Positions 25,408 through 33,405 of a DNA stretch of 64,000 nucleotides are shown here, piece by piece (within the stretch, counting starts at the first letter, position 1; each line of letters opens with the position of its first letter). The notes below the pieces were generated by a model, which saw only the letters and a list, made by a program, of their open reading frames with translations, made no database searches and was not told the DNA's origin. The DNA lies in assembly GCA_017521985.1 (NCBI GenBank), contig JAFXAZ010000047.1, positions 1-64,000 on the forward strand. The letters run 5' to 3'. The position numbers and the translations under genes were made by a program. Origin of the DNA: Lachnospiraceae bacterium (GTDB lineage: Bacteria; Bacillota; Clostridia; Lachnospirales; Lachnospiraceae).

Positions 25408-26366
25408 AGAATGAAAGAATATTAGATGCTCTTGAAAAAGTAGATGAAGAATTGATTGTGGAAGCAGCACCGGGAAATAAGCCACCGAGGAAAAATAGTA
25501 TGAATTGGGTGAGATGGGGAACCGTGGCAGCCTGTGTGGTTCTAATTGTCGGTTTAGGTGCACCAAAAGTGCTTGAACTGTACCATGGTATAAACAGCGA
25601 TGGAATGAAAGCTTCTACAGATGGCGGAGTAACCATACCTCCAATGAATGTTACTCTTTCTTCAGCATCGCAAGCAGACATGATTGGATTTTTTATTTAT
25701 GAGGGAAGGTGTTACGTACAATATGAACATATATATGAAGATGTTGATATTGTAGAAGAGTATAAGGGAACGGCTATAGGAACGATTGATGAGTGGACGC
25801 CAAAGGAAGGATATGTAGACTATGCAGGCAGCATCCGAGGCGATTTCTATTCCGTGAAAGGATATGATCCGGAGTTTATGCTATGCACCAAAGATTCCAG
25901 AGGCGTGGTCAGTACATATATCTGTAATAACGGTATTACATTAAACTACGGACGGGAACTATATGAAGACCGGCTGCATTTGTCGGAGAATAGTATCGGA
26001 TTACAATATGAAAGTCGGATGTCTCGATACCAGAGTATGGGGGAAATATATGAATTGGATATAGAGGAAGCATTTATCCAGGAATTCATCAGTCAGCTGG
26101 GGGCTGAAAAGTTTCTTCTTTGTAAGGATGTGGCAGAGCAGGAAGGCTGGGATCACATGGGACATTCTGATATGTATTATTTGTACTTTACTATGAACAA
26201 TGGTACAAAAGTACAGCTTATACTACATGATAAAGGTTATGTCAGATTTCTGGGATTTTGGGATGTATGTGTCAAAGTATCGGCCGAGTGTTACGATAAA
26301 TTGTTGGCTGCTTTTGAGCAAAAAAAAGGAACCCCGGTAGCAAATCATGGAGTCTGTTGGGAATAA
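25404..26366 (+). CDS. Membrane anti-sigma-like protein 2
   Basis: A 320-residue single-pass protein. Tail RILDALEKVDEELIVEA, a short basic linker (PPRKNS), W-V-R-W, membrane segment GTVAACVVLIVGLGAP at about residues 36-51, then an ectodomain of about 265 residues with many Tyr/Asp (EGRCYVQYEHIYEDVDIVEE). It is expected to sequester sigma factor 2, with which it overlaps by four bases. The ectodomain differs from those of the other sigma partners. Family not recognised beyond the shared tail. Confidence 0.7.
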   Translation: MKNERILDALEKVDEELIVEAAPGNKPPRKNSMNWVRWGTVAACVVLIVGLGAPKVLELYHGINSDGMKASTDGGVTIPPMNVTLSSASQADMIGFFIYEGRCYVQYEHIYEDVDIVEEYKGTAIGTIDEWTPKEGYVDYAGSIRGDFYSVKGYDPEFMLCTKDSRGVVSTYICNNGITLNYGRELYEDRLHLSENSIGLQYESRMSRYQSMGEIYELDIEEAFIQEFISQLGAEKFLLCKDVAEQEGWDHMGHSDMYYLYFTMNNGTKVQLILHDKGYVRFLGFWDVCVKVSAECYDKLLAAFEQKKGTPVANHGVCWE

Positions 26367-26398
26367 ATAGAGGACTTTACATAAAGGAGAGGCGGTTT

Positions 26399-27835
26399 AT
26401 GAAAAAGAGAAAGATGATTTTTGCAGTAAGTATTTTGGGAGGATTGTTTGCTCTCTGCGTTGTTGTTGTCTTAGCTTTCGGTGCCTTATTGAGTGCGAAA
26501 GGATTTGGTTTTTCAACCGGCCGCTTATATTTTGCAGACAACGGCACTTATTTGATAGAAAGTGATGATAAGGCAATGCTAGTTGCCGATTGTAGTGACG
26601 ATAAAGAACTCTTTAAGAGTTATAAGAATGGGGATAAGGTTATTCTTTTCCATAAGGGAGTTGATACATCATATCCCGCACAAACCGGCGGTTATCATAT
26701 TGTCCGATTTGCAAAAGGCGATGGCACATATAGACCTTCTGATGAAATATTAGGTATTGGTATTCTGTCTGATAGTATGGAAATTCCGGTTGAATCTTCA
26801 ATTAACTATGATGTGCAATATATTAGGACAAATGGTTATCACGAAGGGGCAGAATATCCTCTTGTTAAGATTATCCGGTCTGTTGATGAATTGAATGCTT
26901 ATTATAATGCTAACAAAGACAAGTATGACTTGGAACGTCATGAAAAGGTTTACTCGGATACTACCATCGGCTTTCTTGATGCCTGTGATAAGTATGACCA
27001 GGCATATTTTGACAAGCAGGAGCTTATTATAGTGCTTTTGGAGGAAGGTAGTGGTTCAGTACGCCATAAGGTTGAATCCGTCATAAAAGGCACAGATGAT
27101 ATTTGCTATATCAGCATAGATACAATGGTTCCCGAAGTCGGTACTGACGATATGGCGGAGTGGCACATTCTTATTGAGCCTGAAGCTGATGTTGATATTG
27201 CAAGTGAGTCTGATGTAATCGTGTATTTAGATGGAGTTAACCCTAAGACGCAGTCTGCTGTTGTACGAGAAGCAGGAAGTTTTTCCAATATTACGCTTAC
27301 TATACCTTACGATTGGAATTATGAGATAGAGCGTGGAAATAACACCGATGAATATTGCATTGCCTTCTGGCCGGAGGACCAGACGGAAGGTAAAATTAAA
27401 ATGTGGTATTACACTGCATTTGGTGTATGCGGTACCGGTCTTAAACAAAAAGAAATTACAATAGGCGCATATAAGGCACATGAAGGCACCTTTGATAACA
27501 GGAAGATATGGAACTTCATCAGTTTTGCAGAAGATGTACCCGGCTCATATGTAGCCATGAACGAAGGCGCTGATAAATGGTGGAGTCAGTATGGCGATGA
27601 AGCAATGCAAATACTCTCCACAATTAAGATTGCAGAAGATATTATCACCGAGGAACAGGTTATTGACCTTGTAAAAAAGGATGTTACTGTAGAATACAAT
27701 CAGATTGATGCAAGATTTGATAGAGAGAACGGTTTATGGACCATATCGTTCTATAAGAAAAATACCGCCGGAGGAAATCAAGATTTTACAGTGACACACG
27801 AAGGTAAAATTATTCAAATAGAGTACGGTGAATAA
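26399..27835 (+). CDS. Exported protein with PrcB-like domain, sigma operon 2
   Basis: A 478-residue membrane-anchored protein. Membrane segment ISILGGLFALCVVVVLAFGALL at about 10-32, an N-terminal domain of about 110 residues, then a segment (KIIRSVDELNAYYNANKDKYDLE ... QELIIVLLEEGSGSVRHKVES) that resembles the C-terminal domain of PrcB, a protease-complex-associated protein, and a C-terminal domain with W-T-I-S-F-Y-K-K. ATG at 26399 follows AAGGAGAGG. It is the last gene of operon 2. A link to extracellular proteolysis would fit the theme of the region but is inference. Confidence 0.6.
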   Translation: MKKRKMIFAVSILGGLFALCVVVVLAFGALLSAKGFGFSTGRLYFADNGTYLIESDDKAMLVADCSDDKELFKSYKNGDKVILFHKGVDTSYPAQTGGYHIVRFAKGDGTYRPSDEILGIGILSDSMEIPVESSINYDVQYIRTNGYHEGAEYPLVKIIRSVDELNAYYNANKDKYDLERHEKVYSDTTIGFLDACDKYDQAYFDKQELIIVLLEEGSGSVRHKVESVIKGTDDICYISIDTMVPEVGTDDMAEWHILIEPEADVDIASESDVIVYLDGVNPKTQSAVVREAGSFSNITLTIPYDWNYEIERGNNTDEYCIAFWPEDQTEGKIKMWYYTAFGVCGTGLKQKEITIGAYKAHEGTFDNRKIWNFISFAEDVPGSYVAMNEGADKWWSQYGDEAMQILSTIKIAEDIITEEQVIDLVKKDVTVEYNQIDARFDRENGLWTISFYKKNTAGGNQDFTVTHEGKIIQIEYGE

Positions 27836-27845
27836 AGTAAAAAAA

Positions 27846-27875
27846 TAAACCGGGAGAGGTCAACAAGCCTCTCCC
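27846..27875 (-). terminator. Terminator between convergent genes
   Basis: GGGAGAGG (27852-27859) pairs with CCTCTCCC (27868-27875). On the minus strand the stem is followed by a T-rich run, so it best serves the DUF2812 gene; it may also stop + strand transcription. Confidence 0.7.
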
Positions 27876-27882
27876 TTATGTG

Positions 27883-29259
27883 TTATTTCTTCAATTTTTC
27901 TACCACAATTTCAATCTGTTCCGGTGTGGGATCCCAGTAAAATTTTATCTCCACAATTCGGTTCTCCCAGCAAATCAGATAGGTATCCAGGATACTGTCA
28001 CTCCAGTGCAGCTGATAAGCAGCTGATGCATCCCAGATAGTAGCATCGATGGGTTCGTAGTGGTCAATAAAGATCACATCTCCATGGACTTCGTCCTGAC
28101 GATCATTCAACATAGCATCTTTGACGATATCGTAGAGGAATGGGATCTTAACATCCACAACGGTATATGCCAGGTCTTTCAGTCCTTCCGGTCCGCCCTT
28201 AACGTGGTCCTGACGGTACTCGGAACGGGAGAGAAGTAGTGTTTCATTGTGTTTATTCCGTTCTCTGGACCAGGTACTGTCCCCAATTTCCATCAAATCT
28301 TCCACATAAAGGGGCATAGGTTCATCATAAATCTCAAAGGTCCATCCATTTTTCTCATAACTGTCAACCGGTGTCCGGCCGTCATCCACACCGTTACGAA
28401 GGATATAGGCAGTCAAAATCCCTAAGAAAACAAGGGTCATGACGATAATGAGCAGGATGGTAAGAGTATAGTTTGTGCCCTTGGAAGCTCCGGCACGCTT
28501 AAGCCTCTGTTTCAGCAAATTAGCAATTAGGATGATACCGAGGATTACCGCTATCCAAATTATCGAGAAGGTCCGGAAGCCGGATGGTAACTGCAGGGTG
28601 TTGAAAAGCACTACTAGGCAGGATAGTATCAAGGCAAAGGTGAGAAAGCGGTTGGTCTTTACCGGTAGGAAAATCCCGTTTTCCGCTGCAGGTTTTGCCT
28701 TACGGTGCCAACGAAAACAGGTAGTCAGTTCGTTGATTTCAGCCAATAGTAGCAACACCCATAGAGGAATAGAACTCAAAAGGTAAGGCGTGGATAGAAA
28801 ATCCACCATCTCTGTAAAAAGTCGGTATCCGTTAAATATAAGCTGATATAGGCACAACGCAAGAACCATCAAATGAGAGGAAATCAGGTTCTTTTTCATC
28901 GCTCTCCAAATGGTATTTACTTGCGTTACCGGATCGGTCTCAATAGGAGTGGGATCTTCGGATTCATTGCAGAAGACCTGAATTTGTCCCCAGCGGGTCA
29001 GAAGTTTCCAACCATCTCTGGCAGCAAATTCTTCCATCATCTGTTGACTTTCGCTTGGGCCGGGATCAAATTCACTGGCATTTGGAAAGTAGGTAACAGT
29101 AATGTGTAGGTTGGTAGGGTCAACTCTACGATAAGTCCAAAAGTAAGCACTGATTTTATCAATCAGCCAGCCTTCAGAGGCCATTTTCTCAAACTGTTTT
29201 TCCATGGCAGTCTGGTCATAAAATGCACAGCGGACGATTTGGCGTTTGGTATCTCTCAT
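27883..29259 (-). CDS. DUF2812 membrane protein, copy A
   Basis: A 458-residue protein. The N-terminal cytoplasmic part (VRCAFYDQTAMEKQFEKMASEGWLI .. YFPNASEFDPGPS .. DGWKLLTRWGQIQVF) matches DUF2812. Five membrane segments follow at about residues 135-300, then a C-terminal extracytoplasmic domain of about 150 residues. DUF2812 proteins are regularly encoded behind PadR regulators, as here with a four-base overlap, and are thought to act with them in envelope signalling; the mechanism is not known. Copy B is at 36772. Confidence 0.85.
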   Translation of the reverse strand: MRDTKRQIVRCAFYDQTAMEKQFEKMASEGWLIDKISAYFWTYRRVDPTNLHITVTYFPNASEFDPGPSESQQMMEEFAARDGWKLLTRWGQIQVFCNESEDPTPIETDPVTQVNTIWRAMKKNLISSHLMVLALCLYQLIFNGYRLFTEMVDFLSTPYLLSSIPLWVLLLLAEINELTTCFRWHRKAKPAAENGIFLPVKTNRFLTFALILSCLVVLFNTLQLPSGFRTFSIIWIAVILGIILIANLLKQRLKRAGASKGTNYTLTILLIIVMTLVFLGILTAYILRNGVDDGRTPVDSYEKNGWTFEIYDEPMPLYVEDLMEIGDSTWSRERNKHNETLLLSRSEYRQDHVKGGPEGLKDLAYTVVDVKIPFLYDIVKDAMLNDRQDEVHGDVIFIDHYEPIDATIWDASAAYQLHWSDSILDTYLICWENRIVEIKFYWDPTPEQIEIVVEKLKK

Positions 29260-29579
29260 AGGGGTTCCTCCTTTCCGAATATGGCACGGTAATCCTGTGC
29301 CTGGGCAACAATACGGGCATACTCCGCATCCAACATTTCTTTTCCTTTTTCTGTAATAAGATAAGTCCTTTTTCTTCCTTCTACTTTGGTTTCCACGATC
29401 ATACCGGCATCCAGGAACTGTTCCAACAAGTTATATAAAGTTCCGGAGCCAACGGTAACGCGGCCATTCGTCATAGCAGGTATCCGATCCAGAATATCCA
29501 GACCGTAACATTCCTCTTTTAAACAGAGCAGTACATAAAACATCTGTTCAGTCAGGGTTCTAAATTTTTCACGGGGCAT
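29256..29579 (-). CDS. PadR family regulator, copy A
   Basis: A 107-residue PadR winged-helix protein: LTEQMFYVLLCLKEECYGLDILDRIPAMTNGRVTVGSGTLYNLLEQFLDAGMIVETKVEGRKRTYLITEKG. The G-S-G-T-L-Y-N-L-L recognition helix and K-R-T-Y wing are canonical. The ATG giving MPREKF (29577-29579) has GGAGGTG upstream; five further codons would overlap it. Two palindromes in and after its promoter are probable autoregulatory sites. Confidence 0.92.
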   Translation of the reverse strand: MPREKFRTLTEQMFYVLLCLKEECYGLDILDRIPAMTNGRVTVGSGTLYNLLEQFLDAGMIVETKVEGRKRTYLITEKGKEMLDAEYARIVAQAQDYRAIFGKEEPL

Positions 29580-29595
29580 ATGTGACACCTCCATT

Positions 29596-29650
29596 CTCGA
29601 TTATCGAGTATTTGTAATTATATTATATTGTCGATTATCGAGAATGTCAA
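29596..29650 (-). promoter_or_regulatory. PadR promoter with two operators, copy A
   Basis: Read on the minus strand: TTGACA (29645-29650), 17 bp, TATAAT (29622-29627). TCTCGATAATCGA (29631-29643) fills the spacer and CTCGATAATCGAG (29596-29608) lies between the -10 and the ribosome site. Two identical dyads around the core promoter indicate autorepression. Confidence 0.85.
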
Positions 29651-29746
29651 TATAGACTAATTAGAAAAATTAAGGAATCCTTTAATCATTTTGAGGATAT
29701 AAAACGTTATTATATATAGGAGATGCGTAGGAAAGGAGGCTGGAGC

Positions 29747-30235
29747 GTGTTAAATGATGATGAATTGGTAGAACAAATAAAAAATGGAGACGAACAAGCG
29801 GCAGAAGAATTAATTAAACGCTATTATGCATCCATACTCCGATATTGCAGGTGGCATTGCTCCAGTATGGAAAAAGCAGAAGATTTGACGCAGGAAACAT
29901 TCTACAAATTGTTCAAAAATATATCCGGTTACAAAGGAAAGAGGAAGTTTAAGGCATATTTATATACCATTGCAAACAGGTTATGTATTGATGAAAGCAG
30001 AAAAGTTCCTGTTTATTCCTTGGAGGATGTAAGGATACGGACAGAAGCGATTGTGATGCTTGGCTCCTGTGTGTTATGGGCAATTTCTTCAAAATTTATA
30101 CCATGGGTGTATGCCACATCGGCAATTGGTTTTTGGATGATCGCATTCGTGATGTTTGGGATATTTTTTGTGAAAGAGATACTATTTATCGTAGAGATGA
30201 GAAAGGAAGGAAAATTGTATGGAATTATCGCTTGA
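29747..30235 (+). pseudogene. Sigma factor region 2 joined to a membrane-protein fragment
   Basis: Start GTG 29747 with AAGGAGG at 29733. Residues 1-95 are a normal ECF region 2 (DDELVEQIKNGDEQAAEELIKRYY .. AEDLTQETFYKLFKNI .. YLYTIANRLCIDESRK). Instead of region 4, the frame continues at about residue 100 into two membrane segments (IVMLGSCVLWAISSKFIPWVYATSAIGFWMIAFVMFGIFFV). In related operons a sigma gene is followed by a membrane protein and then the ABC genes found here, so an in-frame deletion that removed region 4 and the start of the membrane protein is the simplest reading. It cannot contact a -35 element. Confidence 0.65.
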
Positions 30236-31094
30236 TCGATTAACAAAACACTATGGGAATAAAATTGCAGTAGATTGTGTAAGCGCAACCTTAAAACCGG
30301 GCGTGTATGGGCTTTTAGGAGCCAATGGTGCAGGCAAGACCACTTTAATGCGGATGTTGTGTGCCATATTGGAATCCACATCCGGTGAAGTGCTTTTGAA
30401 TGGAAAGGAAATAACTTCCATAGGTGCCGATTACAGAAATGTATTAGGGTACCTGCCACAAGATTTTGGATATTACCCTAATTATACGGCAATGGAGTTT
30501 TTGATGTATGTTGCTGCACTCAAAGGAATACCCAAAGATATCGCAAGGAGAAGGGCAACGGAATTGTTGGAAGTAGTGGGCTTAAGCCATGTGGCAAACA
30601 AAAAGGTCAAAACATTTTCTGGTGGTATGAAACAGCGAGTGGGAATTGCACAGGCACTGTTGAATAATCCAGGTATTTTAATCTTGGATGAACCGACTGC
30701 CGGATTGGATCCCAAAGAACGTGTCCGTTTCCGTAATCTGCTTTCTGAATATGCAGGAGACAAAATTGTGTTCCTTTCCACACATATTGTATCGGATATA
30801 GAAGCAATCGCAGATGAGGTTCTGCTTATGAAAAAAGGAAAATTCGTGTTACAGGGAACGGTTCCGGAGCTGACAAGGAAAGCGGAAGGAAAGGTGTGGG
30901 AACTTTCTGTGTCTCCGAAAGAAGCAAGAATGTGGCAGGCGAAAGCAACGGTCGCCAATTTGAGACATGAAGGAAAAAACATGGTTTTGCGCATTATATC
31001 AGATCAAAGGCCCAGTGAGTATGCGACTCCCTGTGAAGCCACATTAGAAGATTTATACCTTTATTATTTCCCTACAGAGGAAGGAGGACACTGA
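30219..31094 (+). CDS. ABC transporter ATP-binding protein
   Basis: A 291-residue ATPase. Walker A GANGAGKTT at residues 34-42, signature FSGGM at 133-137, Walker B ILILDEP at 153-159. The start overlaps the end of the broken sigma fusion by 17 bases. It pairs with the permease two bases downstream. In related operons this ATPase and permease are controlled by the sigma factor whose remnant lies upstream. Substrate unknown. Confidence 0.92.
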   Translation: MELSLDRLTKHYGNKIAVDCVSATLKPGVYGLLGANGAGKTTLMRMLCAILESTSGEVLLNGKEITSIGADYRNVLGYLPQDFGYYPNYTAMEFLMYVAALKGIPKDIARRRATELLEVVGLSHVANKKVKTFSGGMKQRVGIAQALLNNPGILILDEPTAGLDPKERVRFRNLLSEYAGDKIVFLSTHIVSDIEAIADEVLLMKKGKFVLQGTVPELTRKAEGKVWELSVSPKEARMWQAKATVANLRHEGKNMVLRIISDQRPSEYATPCEATLEDLYLYYFPTEEGGH

Positions 31095-31095
31095 C

Positions 31096-32307
31096 ATGGG
31101 ATTATTCTGGTTAGAACATAAGAAATTATGGAGAAAGCGGATCGTTAAGGTATGTGTACTTTTATGCTTTATCTATATCGTGATTTTTGGGAGCATCCTT
31201 TCTTTTCAATGGTTCGGTTTTGGAAGCTCCGATGATTATACCAGTGCTTTTGGCAACAATTTTGACGGATATGGAATGATAAGGAATAGTCAGGAATATG
31301 CCCTTTCCATGGGGGAAGAGTTGACGGATGAAACGTTGCAGATTTTGGTAAGAGAATATCAGCGAATGGAAGCTGCCGGATTGGATAAGGAATTAGAAAA
31401 AACTGACTGGAAAATAATTAACAGCTGGCTTCAGATGCTGTATCCGGAACTTCATGATCCCGGAACCTACCAGACCATGATTAGTTATGTGAATCCAAAT
31501 AAGCTGACCGGGTTCTATGAAAGAAGGAAACAGGCGATTAATGAGTTTCTGGAAAATAGTGGTCAGGTTGGGACAGAAAAAGAATATCTGTTACAGATGG
31601 AACAGGAAGTAGAACATCCTTTCCGTTATGAATGGGTAGAAGGATGGTCACAGCTTCTTGGAAGCATGGTCGCAGACTTGGGCGTTGTTATGGCACTGTT
31701 TTTGGCCATCGTATTATCTTCTTTATTTGCCGGGGAGTGGCATGATAATACCAGTAATTTGGTGTTAACTACAAAGAATGGTTGGGGAAAGATTGCATTT
31801 GCCAAGGTTTTAACCAGCGTAGCTTTTACGGTTGAATTTTTTATCATACTTGTAATTCCCAGTATTACATCCCAATTATTCTTTATGGGTACGTCCGGAT
31901 GGGATATGCCAATTCAAAACATTAAGCCGCTTGCAATTGCTCCTATGAATATGCTGCAGGCAGAAATTTATGAATATGGATTTGCATTACTCGGAGCCAT
32001 TGGATTTTCAGGTGTAATCATGTTTCTATCGGCTACTGTAAAAAATAATGTAATAGCATTGCTGCTTAGCCTGGCTTTTGTTTACGGACCGATGATGGTA
32101 GCAGAGTATCTTCCATACAATCTGCAAAAAGCTTTGGATTTATTGCCATTGGTTGGTAGTGGTACAGATATCTTTCGAACAAATACATTCCGTTTCTTCG
32201 GGCAGTATATATGGTCACCTTATCTGTTGATTACCATTCCGGTTATGATAGGAATCGGTTGTATGCCATTCGCTATCAAAAACTGGTCAAGAAGATTGAA
32301 AGCATAG
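31096..32307 (+). CDS. ABC-2 type permease
   Basis: A 403-residue membrane protein with an N-terminal segment (IVKVCVLLCFIYIVIFGSIL), a long extracytoplasmic loop of about 150 residues, then five segments. The loop plus a later W-H-D-N-T-S-N-L-V-L-T-T-K-N-G coupling region fit ABC-2 permeases that carry a large first loop. It works with the ATPase encoded upstream. The VanY-like gene follows seven bases later, in the same transcription unit. Confidence 0.87.
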   Translation: MGLFWLEHKKLWRKRIVKVCVLLCFIYIVIFGSILSFQWFGFGSSDDYTSAFGNNFDGYGMIRNSQEYALSMGEELTDETLQILVREYQRMEAAGLDKELEKTDWKIINSWLQMLYPELHDPGTYQTMISYVNPNKLTGFYERRKQAINEFLENSGQVGTEKEYLLQMEQEVEHPFRYEWVEGWSQLLGSMVADLGVVMALFLAIVLSSLFAGEWHDNTSNLVLTTKNGWGKIAFAKVLTSVAFTVEFFIILVIPSITSQLFFMGTSGWDMPIQNIKPLAIAPMNMLQAEIYEYGFALLGAIGFSGVIMFLSATVKNNVIALLLSLAFVYGPMMVAEYLPYNLQKALDLLPLVGSGTDIFRTNTFRFFGQYIWSPYLLITIPVMIGIGCMPFAIKNWSRRLKA

Positions 32308-32313
32308 AGAAGT

Positions 32314-33027
32314 ATGGCAAAGCAGAAGAAAAAAGGAAAATGGATTACAAAACTGTTAATAGCAGTCATTATGACGTATTTGCTGTTGATTGTTTTACAG
32401 TTGATGGGTGATGTTTATTCCAAACTGACATTCACACATAAAATTCCTATTTCAAAGGAATGGAATTTGATTGTTGTGAATCGATGGAATGAAATACCGG
32501 AAGATTATAGTGTTGAATTAGTCGAATTATCAAACGGGCAAAGAGTAGACAGTAGAATCTATCCCTATTTGCAGGAAATGTTTGATGCGGCAAGAGCAGA
32601 GGGCGTCTATCCGATTGTTCGGGAGGGATATCGGACAGAGGAAGAACAACAGGAAACATTGGATGAGAAGATTCAAGCCTACATAAAGGAAGGATATTCA
32701 CGTTCAAGAGCAGAAAAAACAGCGAAGGAATGGGTAGCACTACCAGGCACAAGTGAGCATCAGCTTGGGATAGCGGTGGATATCAATGCAGATAAATCAA
32801 AGTGCAGCAATGAGGAAGTGTATGCATGGCTTGCAGAGAATGCATATAAGTATGGCTTTACTTTGAGGTATCCGTTGGGAAAACAGGAGATTACCGGGAC
32901 AAGCTATGAACCGTGGCATTACCGTTATGTAGGAGTGAAGGCAGCACAAGAAATCTATGAAAAGGGGATATGCCTTGAAGAATACATTGACAAGCATTTC
33001 ACATCATTATATAATATCAATGAATGA
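32314..33027 (+). CDS. VanY-like D-alanyl-D-alanine carboxypeptidase (M15B)
   Basis: A 237-residue membrane-anchored enzyme (segment LLIAVIMTYLLLIVLQLMG at 14-32). The zinc motif S147-E-H149-x2-G-x-A-x-D156 and the later E199-P-W-H202 are complete, so ligands H149, D156, H202 and catalytic E199 are all present. The family removes the last D-Ala from peptidoglycan stem peptides outside the membrane. It may remodel the wall or lower glycopeptide binding; with no vanHAX genes here a housekeeping or stress role is more likely. It is behind an ABC exporter and before a PadR pair. Confidence 0.9.
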   Translation: MAKQKKKGKWITKLLIAVIMTYLLLIVLQLMGDVYSKLTFTHKIPISKEWNLIVVNRWNEIPEDYSVELVELSNGQRVDSRIYPYLQEMFDAARAEGVYPIVREGYRTEEEQQETLDEKIQAYIKEGYSRSRAEKTAKEWVALPGTSEHQLGIAVDINADKSKCSNEEVYAWLAENAYKYGFTLRYPLGKQEITGTSYEPWHYRYVGVKAAQEIYEKGICLEEYIDKHFTSLYNINE

Positions 33028-33042
33028 TATTATATAATGATG
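33002..33042 (+). promoter_or_regulatory. Perfect 18-bp inverted repeat before PadR gene C
   Basis: CATCATTATATAATATCA (33002-33019) is the exact reverse complement of TGATATTATATAATGATG (33025-33042), five bases apart. It spans the VanY stop codon and ends 27 bases before the PadR start. No T-run follows. It resembles a PadR operator, but could also form an mRNA hairpin. Confidence 0.7.
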
Positions 33043-33069
33043 TTTTCTGTGCAAGTAAGGAGAAAGATA

Positions 33070-33390
33070 GTGGCAAAAAAAGCAGGTGAAGTATTAACAG
33101 AAACCATGTTCTATGTCTTGATGGCTTTTACAAAAGGACCTATGTGCGGAATAGAGGTGGCAGAATACGTTGAAAATCGGACGAACAAAAGGGTGATTCT
33201 CGGTCCGGCTACGCTCTATACAATCTTAGGGAGATTTGAAAAGGAAAAGTGGATCGAGGAAATAGAAGTAGAGTGGCGAAAGCGTACCTATCGCATTACC
33301 GTTAAGGGGTTGGATGCATATGAGCAGGAAGTAGCCCGATTGCAGAAATGTGTGCAAGATGCACTGGATGCTAAGAGTGAATTATCGTAA
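33070..33390 (+). CDS. PadR family regulator C
   Basis: A 106-residue PadR protein (GEVLTETMFYVLMAFTKGPMCGIEVAEYVENRTNKRVILGPATLYTILGRFEKEKWIEE..). GTG start at 33070 with AAGGAG at about 33057; the 11 upstream codons lie in the inverted repeat and are rejected. It is followed by a DUF2812 gene 15 bases later. It is clearly different from PadR copies A and B, so it is an older paralogue. Confidence 0.9.
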   Translation: MAKKAGEVLTETMFYVLMAFTKGPMCGIEVAEYVENRTNKRVILGPATLYTILGRFEKEKWIEEIEVEWRKRTYRITVKGLDAYEQEVARLQKCVQDALDAKSELS

Positions 33391-33405
33391 ATCGGAGGTA
33401 TACCT

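Larger units (their letters stand above)
27883..29650 (-). repeat. PadR-DUF2812 repeat, copy A
   Basis: The two-gene unit with its promoter recurs in the same orientation at 36772-38539. The proteins are about 90% identical by eye and the promoter layout is the same. The copies are direct repeats about 8.9 kb apart. Confidence 0.85.
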
